From: an uncultured Clostridia bacterium
Lineage (GTDB): Bacteria; Bacillota; Clostridia; Christensenellales; CAG-917
Length of the DNA: 64,000 bases
Assembly: GCA_944332815.1 (NCBI GenBank)
Contig: CALVKQ010000006.1
Coordinates: 1-64,000 of the forward strand
Reading direction: 5' to 3'
The notes beneath the pieces were generated by a model. That model saw nothing but the letters and a program-made list of their open reading frames with translations. It made no database searches and was not told the origin of the DNA. Every line of letters starts with the position of its first letter. The stretch's first letter is position 1. Positions 41,681 to 50,560 of the stretch are shown here, one piece after another. Position numbers and translations under genes: made by a program.

Positions 41681-42301
41681 GTGTTCACCGGGACTTCGGC
41701 TAAAAAGGAAGAGAGGAAAAAACTGCCCGTGTGGTACAGGGCTCTGTCCGCCGTGCTGACCGCGCTTGCCGTCATTGCGGTGTGTTTTTGCGTGGTGCTG
41801 GCGTTCATCTCTTCTTCGGGAGAGAAGGGCGGAGGGCTGCTCGGCAACATCGTCCTGAAAGTTACTTCCGCCAGCATGGAGCCCACCTTTTCCCCGGGCG
41901 ATGTGCTGCTTTATTCCGCTTATGACGGAGAGGAACTCGCGGTGGGCGACATTGTGGTGTTCCGTGCGCCGTCGGGAGTGTACGAGGGGAGCCTCGTCAC
42001 TCATCGGATTTCCTCCGTTTCGGAAGAGGACGGGGAGGCGGTCTACCGCACGAAAGGGGACGCCGCGCCCTCGGAGGACGCTTGGGTTTTGCGTGCGGAG
42101 GATATCGTGGGCGTCTATTCACGGGAACTTCCTCTTGTTGCCGACGTATCGCGGCATATGCAGTCCGCAGGCGGCAGGATGCTCGTCATAGGGCTGCCCG
42201 TGCTTTTGCTTGCCGCCGTGCTCATCGCCGACGCCGTGCTCTCGCGAAAACTCGCAAAGCAAAAGTCCGCACCTTCCGACAAAGAACCCAATTTCGATTG
42301 A
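41681..42301 (+). CDS. SipW-like (ER-type) signal peptidase I
   Basis: The 206-residue membrane-bound signal peptidase has an N-terminal helix (about 20-45), the catalytic serine in TSASMEPTFSPGD (about 66) and the second box LVTHRISSV, where histidine replaces the lysine of ordinary bacterial enzymes. That places it in the SipW/archaeal/ER type. A second helix lies near the C-terminus (about 168-188). SipW-type enzymes process dedicated surface or matrix proteins, and this one follows the giant surface protein by 274 bases, so that protein is a candidate substrate. The start is GTG with GTGAGG upstream. Confidence 0.88.
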   Translation: MFTGTSAKKEERKKLPVWYRALSAVLTALAVIAVCFCVVLAFISSSGEKGGGLLGNIVLKVTSASMEPTFSPGDVLLYSAYDGEELAVGDIVVFRAPSGVYEGSLVTHRISSVSEEDGEAVYRTKGDAAPSEDAWVLRAEDIVGVYSRELPLVADVSRHMQSAGGRMLVIGLPVLLLAAVLIADAVLSRKLAKQKSAPSDKEPNFD

Positions 42302-42476
42302 CCTTGCAAAATTTTATTTGTGCTGCGTTTTCGTCCGTGTGTGCATTATGTGTGCGCGTCACGCGCGCGCGTAGCGCGAGCGCGTGCGCGCGACTATAAT
42401 TGTCCGCCACAACGGTTGCGTTTTGTTCGGGGTTGTGATAGACTTGTGATAATTTCCCGATTTCGTGAGGTTTCGG

Positions 42477-44003
42477 ATGCTTGCAGGTGTCAAAAGTTAC
42501 GCATTGGAGGGGCTGGACGGCTATGCCGTGGACGTGGAAGTCGATGTGACTAACGGCGTCCCGGGCGTGGAAACCGTCGGGCTGGCGTCCACTGCGACAA
42601 AGGAGTCCAAGGAGAGAGTGCGCGCCGCCATAAAAAACAGCGGTCTGCCTTATCCGGCGCGCCGCATAACCGTAAATCTCGCGCCTGCCGAAACAAAAAA
42701 AGAGGGTGCGTCCCTCGATCTGCCCATCGCAGTCGGCGTTCTGGTATGCGCCGAAGCCGTGGAGGGCAGACTGTATAAAGAGTTCGTCATGATAGGCGAG
42801 CTGGCTCTGAACGGGGATCTGCGCCACGTCAACGGGGTCATGCCCCTCCTTATCTCCGCAATGCAGAAAGGGGAGCGGAAGTTTATCGTCCCTGCCGCCA
42901 ACGCCGCGGAAGCGAGTTTTATCGACGGCATAGAGGTGTACGCCTTCCCCGACCTCCGCAGCACGGTGGACTTCCTCAACGGAGCCGCCGCCGCACCCGT
43001 GGAAAAGAGAGGGTTCGACGCCGCGATGAAAAGCATGCGTTACGACGTCGACCTCGCGGACGTAAAGGGTCAGGCGGTCGCAAAGCGCGCATTGGAGATA
43101 GCGGTCGCAGGCGGACATAACGTGTTGATGTCCGGACCTCCGGGAGCAGGCAAGACCATGCTTGCCAAATGCGTCCCCACCATCATGCCCGACATGACTT
43201 TTGCCGAAGCGGTGGAAGTCACCAAGATACACAGCGTGGCAGGCATCCTGGACGGCAGCGAAGGGATAGTGGGCGTGCGTCCGTTCAGGACTCCCCATCA
43301 CACCGTGACCGTGCCTGCGCTCATCGGAGGCGGCGCGAAAGCCCGTCCCGGCGAGGTGAGCCTGGCGCACAACGGCGTGCTTTTCCTGGACGAGATGCCG
43401 GAGTACAGCCGTCACGCGCTGGAAACCCTCCGTCAGCCCCTCGAAGACAAGAGAGTGTCGGTGGCGAGGGTGATGCATTCCGTGGAATATCCGGCAAATT
43501 TTATGCTGGTGGCGAGCATGAACCCATGCCCCTGCGGCAATTACGGTTCGCGCACGCAGATATGCAGATGTTCCGCGGCGCAGATACACGCGTATCTTTC
43601 CAAACTCAGCGGTCCGCTGCTGGACAGGATAGACCTGATGATAGAAGTGGACGGAGTGGAGTACTCCGAGCTGCGCGGTGGGGAGAAAGGCGAGAGTTCC
43701 GCGGCCGTCAAAGAGAGGGTGGAGCGCGCACGCGCCGTACAGCGCGAACGCTTCAAAGGCAGAGGCATCTCCACCAACTCCCAGATGAGCGCGAAGGACA
43801 TCGCGACCTGGTGCGCCGTGGACGAGAACGGCGAGCGTCTGCTCAAAAAGGCGTTCGACAAGATGGGACTGACCGCAAGAGCCACCACGCGCATACTGAA
43901 AGTGGCGCGCACGATCGCAGACCTTGCCGGGGAGGAAAACATCCTGCCCGTGCATCTGGCGGAAGCCATACAGTACAGAAACACCGAAAGGAAGTATATC
44001 TGA
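42477..44003 (+). CDS. comM: YifB/ComM-family Mg-chelatase-like AAA+ ATPase
   Basis: This 508-residue AAA+ protein, called ComM in competent bacteria, is a helicase that extends strand exchange during transformation. The N-terminal ChlI-like domain (AGVKSYALEGLDGYAVDVEV) is followed by Walker A SGPPGAGKTMLAK (about 219-231), LFLDEMPEYSRHALE and the zinc-like block NPCPCGNYG with CRCSAAQI. The ATG at 42477 has GAGG six bases upstream; an in-frame GTG at 42465 is less likely. Its stop overlaps dprA, another transformation gene. Confidence 0.9.
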   Translation: MLAGVKSYALEGLDGYAVDVEVDVTNGVPGVETVGLASTATKESKERVRAAIKNSGLPYPARRITVNLAPAETKKEGASLDLPIAVGVLVCAEAVEGRLYKEFVMIGELALNGDLRHVNGVMPLLISAMQKGERKFIVPAANAAEASFIDGIEVYAFPDLRSTVDFLNGAAAAPVEKRGFDAAMKSMRYDVDLADVKGQAVAKRALEIAVAGGHNVLMSGPPGAGKTMLAKCVPTIMPDMTFAEAVEVTKIHSVAGILDGSEGIVGVRPFRTPHHTVTVPALIGGGAKARPGEVSLAHNGVLFLDEMPEYSRHALETLRQPLEDKRVSVARVMHSVEYPANFMLVASMNPCPCGNYGSRTQICRCSAAQIHAYLSKLSGPLLDRIDLMIEVDGVEYSELRGGEKGESSAAVKERVERARAVQRERFKGRGISTNSQMSAKDIATWCAVDENGERLLKKAFDKMGLTARATTRILKVARTIADLAGEENILPVHLAEAIQYRNTERKYI

Positions 44004-45088
44004 TGAACGGACGTGATGCGGATTCCGCGGCGCTTGTCGCCTTGCAGCGTGTGGAGAAGATAACTCCTCGTCGCCGCGAGCTTTTGCTCGGGCAGTTCAC
44101 GCTGCCGTCGGGGCTGCTCGCGGAGGAAAACAAAGGGAAGGTCACGGCGGCGCTGGGCGAGTGCGCGGCAGACTTTTACCGCTTTGCGGCAGAGTCCGAA
44201 AGTTACGCCGAGGAACTCGCCAAAAAGGGCATCGGATGGGTGACGGCGCTCGACGACGAGTACCCCGACCTGCTCCGCGAGGCGGAAAACGCCCCTCCCG
44301 TGCTCTTCTACAAGGGAAATCTTTCCCTGCTCGGCACCTTTTCCCTCGCCATAGTCGGCACCCGTCGTCCCACGCGTTACGGCGCGAAGATAGCGGATGA
44401 GTTCGCGCGAGAATTCGCACGGGCTGGCATAACCGTGGTTTCGGGGTTTGCGAGAGGGATTGACTCCTGCGCTCACCGCGCCTGCGTGAGCAGCGGCGCG
44501 CCCACGGTGGCGGTGTTCGGCTGCGGCGTGGACGTGTGTTATCCTGCCGAGAACAGGGAACTTTACGATTCCGTTTTGTCCTGCGGCGGACTTTTCGTGT
44601 CCGAATACGCGCCCGGCACAAGACCCGCGCCTTACAGGTTCCCGGAGCGCAACCGCATCATCAGCGGACTTTGCAGGGGAGTGCTGCTGCCGGAAGCGGC
44701 GGAAAAGAGCGGTTCTCTCATCACGGCGAATACGGCGGTGGAACAGGGCAGGGACCTCTTCATCGTGCCCGGGAACATCTATTCTCCCGAGAGCAGAGGG
44801 ACCAACGCGCTGCTCCGCACCATGCCGCACGCGCTCACGCTTTCGCCCGAAGACGTGTTCGCGTTCTATCATTTCGAGTCTCATTCCGACGGCGGCGACA
44901 AGGAGGTCGTGCAGTTCGACATGACCGAAACCTTGGTGCTGGACAGCTTGCATGACGGCGAGAAGCACTTCGAAGAACTGCTTGCGGACACCGGTCTGTC
45001 CGCGGCGGAACTCTCCACCGTGCTCGTAAATCTGGAACTCGCCGGCGCGCTTTCGGAAACGGGCGGCAATCATTACGCATTATGTTAA
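44003..45088 (+). CDS. dprA: DNA processing protein DprA
   Basis: DprA loads RecA on incoming single-stranded DNA. The 361-residue product has an N-terminal helix-hairpin-helix region, a Rossmann-like core with IVGTRRPTRYG, SGFARGIDSCAHRA, FGCGVDVCYPAEN, FPERNRIISGL and the SLITANTAVEQGRD block, and a C-terminal winged helix. It overlaps comM by one base. Whether the organism takes up DNA cannot be judged, since no uptake genes are in the window. Confidence 0.93.
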   Translation: MNGRDADSAALVALQRVEKITPRRRELLLGQFTLPSGLLAEENKGKVTAALGECAADFYRFAAESESYAEELAKKGIGWVTALDDEYPDLLREAENAPPVLFYKGNLSLLGTFSLAIVGTRRPTRYGAKIADEFAREFARAGITVVSGFARGIDSCAHRACVSSGAPTVAVFGCGVDVCYPAENRELYDSVLSCGGLFVSEYAPGTRPAPYRFPERNRIISGLCRGVLLPEAAEKSGSLITANTAVEQGRDLFIVPGNIYSPESRGTNALLRTMPHALTLSPEDVFAFYHFESHSDGGDKEVVQFDMTETLVLDSLHDGEKHFEELLADTGLSAAELSTVLVNLELAGALSETGGNHYALC

Positions 45089-45098
45089 AGGAGAGCAA

Positions 45099-47234
45099 AT
45101 GAAACAGCTCATAATAGTGGAATCGCCTTCCAAGGCAAAGACCATTCAGAAATATCTGGGCGGTGACGCCGTCGTGCTTGCGTCCAAAGGTCATGTGTGC
45201 GACCTGCCGCAGCGCACGTTGGGCATCGACGTGGAAAACGGGTTCAAGCCGCAGTACGTCATCACCCCCGATAAGGAAGAAACCATCAAACGCCTTTCGC
45301 AGGCGGTCGCGAAATACGAAAAAGTGTATCTCGCCACCGACCCGGACCGCGAAGGCGAAGCGATAAGCTGGCATCTCAAAAACACCCTGGGCATCAACGG
45401 GGACAAGGTGCGCATCGAATTCAACGAGATATCTCCGCGCGCCGTCCGCGCCGCAATGGAGAAGCCGCGCGAGATAGACATGAATCTGGTGGATTCCCAG
45501 CAGGCCAGGCGAGTGCTGGACAGGCTGGTGGGCTACAAGATATCCCCCATCCTTGCGCGCAAGATAAAGGCAGGCAAGAAGTCCGGGCTCAGCGCAGGCA
45601 GAGTGCAGTCCGCCGCGCTCAAAATGATAGTGGACCGCGAGAACGAGATCAGGAATTTCGTCCCCGAGGAGTACTGGAACATTTTCGCGCTGCTGTTGAA
45701 GGAGGGCGCGCCCAAGACCAAGGAGAACCTCTTCAAAGCCGCGCTCAACGACGTGGACGGGGATAAGATAAAAGTCACGAACGGGGAGAATGCGGAGCGT
45801 ATAATGGGCATGATGCGCCGCTCGCATTACTTCGTGGACGAGGTGAAGAAGAGCGTCAGCACCGCAAAACCTGCGCCTCCTTTCACCACCAGCACGTTGC
45901 AGCAGGAAGCGAACCACAAACTCAACATGACCGCGGACAGGTCCATGCGCGTGGCGCAGCAGCTTTACGAGGGCGTAGACGTGGGCGGCGAAGGATTGCA
46001 CGCGCTCATCACTTATATCCGCACGGACAGCGTGAGGGTGTCGCCCGATTTCGCCGCGAAGACGCTGGATCACATCGTCGCGAATTACGGCAAGGAGTAC
46101 GCGCCCTCTTCCCCCAACGTGTACAAGACGGGGGAGAACGCGCAGGACGCTCACGAAGCCATCCGCCCCATATCGCTGGAACGCACCCCCAAGTCCTTGG
46201 AGGGCAAGGTGGACCGCGACCAGTACAGGCTGTATAAACTCATCTACGAGCGCTATCTCGCCTCCCAGATGAAGAGCGCGCAGTATAACACTATGCGCGT
46301 CCATATCACGGGAGAAGGGGCGGAACAGAAACTGGGTTTCGTGGTGAAGGGCAGGAGCGTCAAGTTCAAAGGCTTCACCGTTGTGTACACTTCCACCGCC
46401 TCCGAGAGCGAGGACGAAAAGAACGAGATGGACACCCTTCCCGACCTCAACGAGGGGGAAAAGCTCTTGCTCAACGACGTGTCGGGGGAACAGAAGTTCA
46501 CCAAGCCGCCTGCGCGCTATAACGACGCGACTTTGGTCAAAGCCATGGAGGAGAACGGCATAGGCCGCCCCAGCACTTACGCGTCCATCATCTCCGTGCT
46601 TGCCAAACGCGAGTACACCGAAAAAGAGAGCAAGTTCATCAAGCCCACCCAGCTCGGAGAGATAGTCTGCGAGTATATGGAGAAGAACTTCCCCGACATC
46701 ATGAACCTCAATTTCACGGCGAGGCTGGAAAGCGCGCTGGATAAGGTGGCGGACGGGGATCAGCACTGGCAGGAACTGATAGGCGCGTTCTATCCCAGGC
46801 TGCAAAAGTTCATAGACAGGGCTTATCATTCGGGCGGCGGCGGACGTCTGCCCGATGAGGAGAGCGACGTCGTGTGCGACAAGTGCGGCGCGAAGATGGT
46901 CATAAAGGACGGCAGATACGGCAAGTTCCTGGCGTGCCCCAATTATCCCGAGTGCAAGAACATCAAACGCATCTCCGAGGTGGTGGGCAAGTGCCCCAAG
47001 TGCGGCGGCGACGTCGTGAAAAAGACGAGCAGAGCCGGAAAGATATTCTACGGATGCGACAATTATCCCAAGTGCGATTTCACGTGCTGGGACCTGCCTG
47101 CCCCCAAACTCTGTCCCGACTGCGGCGGCGCAATGCGCGTGTCCGGCAGGGGGGAGAAGAAGACATATGTCTGCATGAACAAGGCATGCGGACACCGTGA
47201 AGCGGCTCCTGCCGCCGACGGAGAGAACAAATGA
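45099..47234 (+). CDS. topA: DNA topoisomerase I
   Basis: Type IA topoisomerase that relaxes negative supercoils. The 711-residue product has the TOPRIM domain (IVESPSKAKTIQKYL, TDPDREGEA) and the active-site tyrosine in LITYIRTDSVR. Three C-terminal zinc-ribbon units follow: CDKCGAKM with CPNYPEC, CPKCGG with CDNYPKC, and CPDCGG with CMNKAC. AAAGGAGAG precedes the ATG. The stop overlaps trmFO (ATGA), the standard Firmicutes order. Confidence 0.95.
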   Translation: MKQLIIVESPSKAKTIQKYLGGDAVVLASKGHVCDLPQRTLGIDVENGFKPQYVITPDKEETIKRLSQAVAKYEKVYLATDPDREGEAISWHLKNTLGINGDKVRIEFNEISPRAVRAAMEKPREIDMNLVDSQQARRVLDRLVGYKISPILARKIKAGKKSGLSAGRVQSAALKMIVDRENEIRNFVPEEYWNIFALLLKEGAPKTKENLFKAALNDVDGDKIKVTNGENAERIMGMMRRSHYFVDEVKKSVSTAKPAPPFTTSTLQQEANHKLNMTADRSMRVAQQLYEGVDVGGEGLHALITYIRTDSVRVSPDFAAKTLDHIVANYGKEYAPSSPNVYKTGENAQDAHEAIRPISLERTPKSLEGKVDRDQYRLYKLIYERYLASQMKSAQYNTMRVHITGEGAEQKLGFVVKGRSVKFKGFTVVYTSTASESEDEKNEMDTLPDLNEGEKLLLNDVSGEQKFTKPPARYNDATLVKAMEENGIGRPSTYASIISVLAKREYTEKESKFIKPTQLGEIVCEYMEKNFPDIMNLNFTARLESALDKVADGDQHWQELIGAFYPRLQKFIDRAYHSGGGGRLPDEESDVVCDKCGAKMVIKDGRYGKFLACPNYPECKNIKRISEVVGKCPKCGGDVVKKTSRAGKIFYGCDNYPKCDFTCWDLPAPKLCPDCGGAMRVSGRGEKKTYVCMNKACGHREAAPAADGENK

Positions 47235-48535
47235 AAGACGCCGTGACCGTGGTCGGAGGCGGACTTGCGGGCTGCGAGGCGGCTTTGCAACTGTGCGCGC
47301 GCGGCTTTGCGGTCAGGATGTACGAGATGCGTCCCGTCAGGACCACGGGCGCGCATACCACGGCAGGGCTCGCCGAACTGGTGTGTTCCAACTCCTTAAA
47401 ATCGGAGGCGGAGGAAACCGCATCGGGGACGCTGAAAGCGGAACTCGACGCGATGGGGTGCAGGCTGCTCGCCATAGCGCGTGAGTGCAGAGTCCCTTCG
47501 GGCAGCGCGCTCGCCGTCGAGAGGGAGCGTTTCTCCCGTGAAGTCGAAAGAGCGCTTGCGGCGTATCCCGGGTTCGAACTCGTGCGCGAGGAAGTCACAA
47601 AGCTCCCGAAAGGGCCTGCGGTGATAGCCACCGGACCGTTGACCTCCGATGCGCTCGCGGCGAGGCTTTCCGAACTTACGGGGGAGGAGAACCTGCACTT
47701 TTACGACGCGATAGCTCCCATCGTGGAACTGTCTTCCGTGGACATGAGTCGTGCGTATTTCGGCGGAAGGTACGGAAGAGGGGAGGATTATCTCAACCTC
47801 CCAATGGAGAAGGAGGAGTACGCGGCGTTCCGCGCGGAGCTGGTTTCGGCAAAGACGGTGCTGCTCCGCGACTTCGAAAAGAGGGAACTGTTCGAGGGGT
47901 GTATGCCCATTGAAGAGATTGCAAAGAGAGGGGAGGACGCCATGCGCTTCGGTCCCCTCCGTCCCGTCGGACTGCGCGATCCGGCGACGGGAAAGGGCGC
48001 TTACGCCGTCGTACAGCTCCGCAGGGAGGACCTTGCAGGCGACTGCTGGAACCTGGTCGGATTTCAGACCAACCTGACTTTCGGCGAGCAGAAGAGGGTG
48101 TTCGGCATGATCCCGGCGCTCAGAGAGGCGGAATTTGTCCGCTACGGCGTCATGCACCGCAACACATATCTCAATTCATCGGGACTTCTTAATGCAAGTT
48201 TCAGGTTCGAGGGGGAGAATGTGTTGTACGCGGCAGGTCAGCTGACGGGCGTGGAAGGTTACGCGGAAAGCATAATGAGCGGACTGGTGGCAGGCGTGTC
48301 CCTGGCGCGCGAGCTGGAAGGCAAGCCCTCCGCCGTTGCGCCCGACACCACCGTTACGGGTGCGCTTTGTCGCTATGTGGCTGCCGCCGCAACGGGGTTC
48401 CAGCCCATGAACGCCAACTTCGGGCTGCTGCCCGAGGCGCACGGCGTAGGAAAAAAGGAACGTAAGCGGTTCTATCACGACCGCGCCGTCGCCGCCGTCA
48501 GGCGATTTGTCGCCGAAACGGGGTTCAACGAGTAA
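47231..48535 (+). CDS. trmFO: tRNA m5U54 methyltransferase, folate-dependent
   Basis: TrmFO uses methylenetetrahydrofolate and FADH2 to make ribothymidine in the T-loop. The 434-residue product has the FAD motif VVGGGLAGCEAA, the conserved VCSNSLKSE block and QPMNANFGLLP near the end. Length is normal. It overlaps topA. In most Firmicutes xerC follows it before hslV; here hslV follows directly. Confidence 0.94.
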   Translation: MKDAVTVVGGGLAGCEAALQLCARGFAVRMYEMRPVRTTGAHTTAGLAELVCSNSLKSEAEETASGTLKAELDAMGCRLLAIARECRVPSGSALAVERERFSREVERALAAYPGFELVREEVTKLPKGPAVIATGPLTSDALAARLSELTGEENLHFYDAIAPIVELSSVDMSRAYFGGRYGRGEDYLNLPMEKEEYAAFRAELVSAKTVLLRDFEKRELFEGCMPIEEIAKRGEDAMRFGPLRPVGLRDPATGKGAYAVVQLRREDLAGDCWNLVGFQTNLTFGEQKRVFGMIPALREAEFVRYGVMHRNTYLNSSGLLNASFRFEGENVLYAAGQLTGVEGYAESIMSGLVAGVSLARELEGKPSAVAPDTTVTGALCRYVAAAATGFQPMNANFGLLPEAHGVGKKERKRFYHDRAVAAVRRFVAETGFNE

Positions 48536-48604
48536 ATCATTTCGGTCCGCGAGGGGGGACCCAATTCAACCGCGGATCGTGCCGGCGATGCCGGCGGAGG
48601 TAAT

Positions 48605-49138
48605 ATGGAATTCAGAGGTACCACGATCTGTGCCGTCAAGCGCGGCGGAATGACCGCCATCGCAGGGGACGGTCAGGTCACGATGGGCGAGAGCGTCATC
48701 ATGAAAGGCAACGCCGTCAAGGTGAAACGTATATACAACGACAAGGTGGTCATCGGTTTCGCCGGTTCGGTGTCCGACGCCTTTGCGCTCTCCGAAAAGT
48801 TTGAAGAAATGCTGCAAAAGTACAGCGGAAACCTTATGCGTTCCGCAGTCGAACTCGCGGAGCTTTGGAGGAGCGACAAGATGTACCGCAAGTTGGAGGC
48901 GCTGCTCATCGTGGCGGACGCGTCCTCCCTTTACATCGTGTCCGGGAGCGGCGAGGTCATCGAGCCCGAAAGCGGCATATGCGCCATAGGCAGCGGCGGA
49001 AACTACGCGCTTGCGGCGGCGCGCGCTCTTGCCGGAGCTACCGACCTGGACGCCAAAGAGATCGCCGTCCGCGCCCTTAAGATCGCGTCAGAGCTCTGCG
49101 TGTTCACCAACGACCATATCACGGTCGAAACGGTTTAA
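48605..49138 (+). CDS. hslV: ATP-dependent protease subunit HslV (ClpQ)
   Basis: Proteolytic core of the HslUV (ClpYQ) protease. The 177-residue product begins [11 protein letters not shown]; removal of five residues would expose the catalytic threonine (T6). [21 protein letters not shown] and [14 protein letters not shown] are typical. GGAGG precedes the ATG. HslU follows after nine bases. Confidence 0.94.
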   Translation: MEFRGTTICAVKRGGMTAIAGDGQVTMGESVIMKGNAVKVKRIYNDKVVIGFAGSVSDAFALSEKFEEMLQKYSGNLMRSAVELAELWRSDKMYRKLEALLIVADASSLYIVSGSGEVIEPESGICAIGSGGNYALAAARALAGATDLDAKEIAVRALKIASELCVFTNDHITVETV

Positions 49139-49147
49139 GGAGGGAAT

Positions 49148-50467
49148 ATGGAACTCACCCCCAAACAGATAGTCAAGGAACTGGACAGATATATCATAGG
49201 TCAGCAGGACGCGAAGATAGCGGTCGCGATCGCGTTGCGAAACCGTTACAGGCGCAGCCGTCTGCCCGAGGAGATGAGAGAGGAGATAACCCCCAAGAAC
49301 ATCCTCATGAAGGGGCCCACCGGCGTGGGTAAGACGGAGATCGCGAGAAGGCTCGCAAAGCTCGTGCGCGCGCCTTTCGTCAAGGTGGAAGCCACCAAGT
49401 TCACGGAAGTTGGTTATGTGGGCAGGGATGTCGAGAGCATCATCCGCGACCTCGTGGAAGTGTCCATCCGTATGGTCAAGGACGAAAAGTTCAAAGAGGT
49501 CATGCCGCGCGCTACGGAGATCGCGGAAAACAGGCTGGTGGACATCATCCTGCCCATACGCAAAAAGGCGAGCACGGAGGATAAGTCCGACGCGCAGCTC
49601 AAAGAGGAACTGCTCAGCGAGATAAGAGCCGGACATCTGGACGGCATCACCATCGAGCTGGAAATAAAACAACAGCCCAAGCCCATACAGCTTTCTCCCG
49701 GCAACGCGCCCGGCAACGAGATAGACCTGGGCAGCATCTTCGGCGGAATGATGGGCGGCAGGACCAAGAAACGCAAACTCACCGTCAAGCAGGCGATGGA
49801 CTTCATCGTCAATCAGGAGGCGGAAAAGATGGTGGATCAGGACGCCATCACCTCCGAAGCGCTCGCAAGGGCGGAGCAGGACGGCGTGGTGTTCCTGGAC
49901 GAGATAGACAAAGTGGCGGCGCGCGCAGGCAGAGATCAGGGGCACGACGTGTCCAGAGAGGGCGTGCAGCGCGATATCCTCCCCATCGTCGAAGGCAGCA
50001 CCGTGCAGACCAAGTACGGCTCCATCCGCACCGACTTTATCCTCTTCATCGCGGCAGGCGCCTTCCATATGTCCAAGATGGAGGACCTCATCCCCGAGTT
50101 GCAGGGGCGCTTCCCCATCAGGGTGGAACTGGACAATCTCACGGAAGAGGATTTCGTCAAGATACTCACCGAGCCCGACAACGCCGTGCTCAAACAGTAC
50201 AAAGCGTTGCTCGGCGTGGACGGAGTGACGCTGGATTTCAGCGAGGAAGCCATCCGCGAGATAGCGCGCACCGCGTTTTACGAGAACGAGAACAGCGAAA
50301 ACCTGGGCGCACGCCGTCTGCACGCCGTGTTGGAGCACCTGCTCAAAGACGTGCTCTACGAGGCGGACGACAACGAAACCAAGGAGATACACATTGACAA
50401 GGATTACGTCACGGCGCACCTTGCCACATCTCTCCGCGCCGCTTCGCTGAAAAAGTATATTTTGTAA
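49148..50467 (+). CDS. hslU: HslU (ClpY) ATPase subunit
   Basis: AAA+ unfoldase that feeds HslV. The 439-residue product has Walker A GPTGVGKTEIARRLAK (about 56-71), a long intermediate domain (about 105-230), Walker B VVFLDEIDKVA (about 246) and the C-terminal ATSLRAASLKKYIL tail that activates HslV. The start follows GGAGG. No codY gene follows, unlike in Bacillus. Confidence 0.95.
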   Translation: MELTPKQIVKELDRYIIGQQDAKIAVAIALRNRYRRSRLPEEMREEITPKNILMKGPTGVGKTEIARRLAKLVRAPFVKVEATKFTEVGYVGRDVESIIRDLVEVSIRMVKDEKFKEVMPRATEIAENRLVDIILPIRKKASTEDKSDAQLKEELLSEIRAGHLDGITIELEIKQQPKPIQLSPGNAPGNEIDLGSIFGGMMGGRTKKRKLTVKQAMDFIVNQEAEKMVDQDAITSEALARAEQDGVVFLDEIDKVAARAGRDQGHDVSREGVQRDILPIVEGSTVQTKYGSIRTDFILFIAAGAFHMSKMEDLIPELQGRFPIRVELDNLTEEDFVKILTEPDNAVLKQYKALLGVDGVTLDFSEEAIREIARTAFYENENSENLGARRLHAVLEHLLKDVLYEADDNETKEIHIDKDYVTAHLATSLRAASLKKYIL

Positions 50468-50481
50468 AATAACGCAGAAAC

Positions 50482-50518
50482 CACGGTTTATCCGCACAAA
50501 ACTTGCGGATAAACCGTG
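50482..50518. other. 14-pair perfect hairpin before hisS
   Basis: CACGGTTTATCCGC (50482-50495) pairs exactly with GCGGATAAACCGTG (50505-50518). No T-run follows, so it is not a standard terminator, and it is too short for a T-box. It lies 43 bases before the hisS start. Confidence 0.55.
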
Positions 50519-50560
50519 CGTATGGCAGAACGGGGGAGGGAGGTCCCCCACGGAGGATAT

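Noticed and set aside
50468-50560. T-box riboswitch before hisS
   Set aside because: The leader is only about 90 bases, with a single symmetrical hairpin and no specifier or terminator/antiterminator pair.
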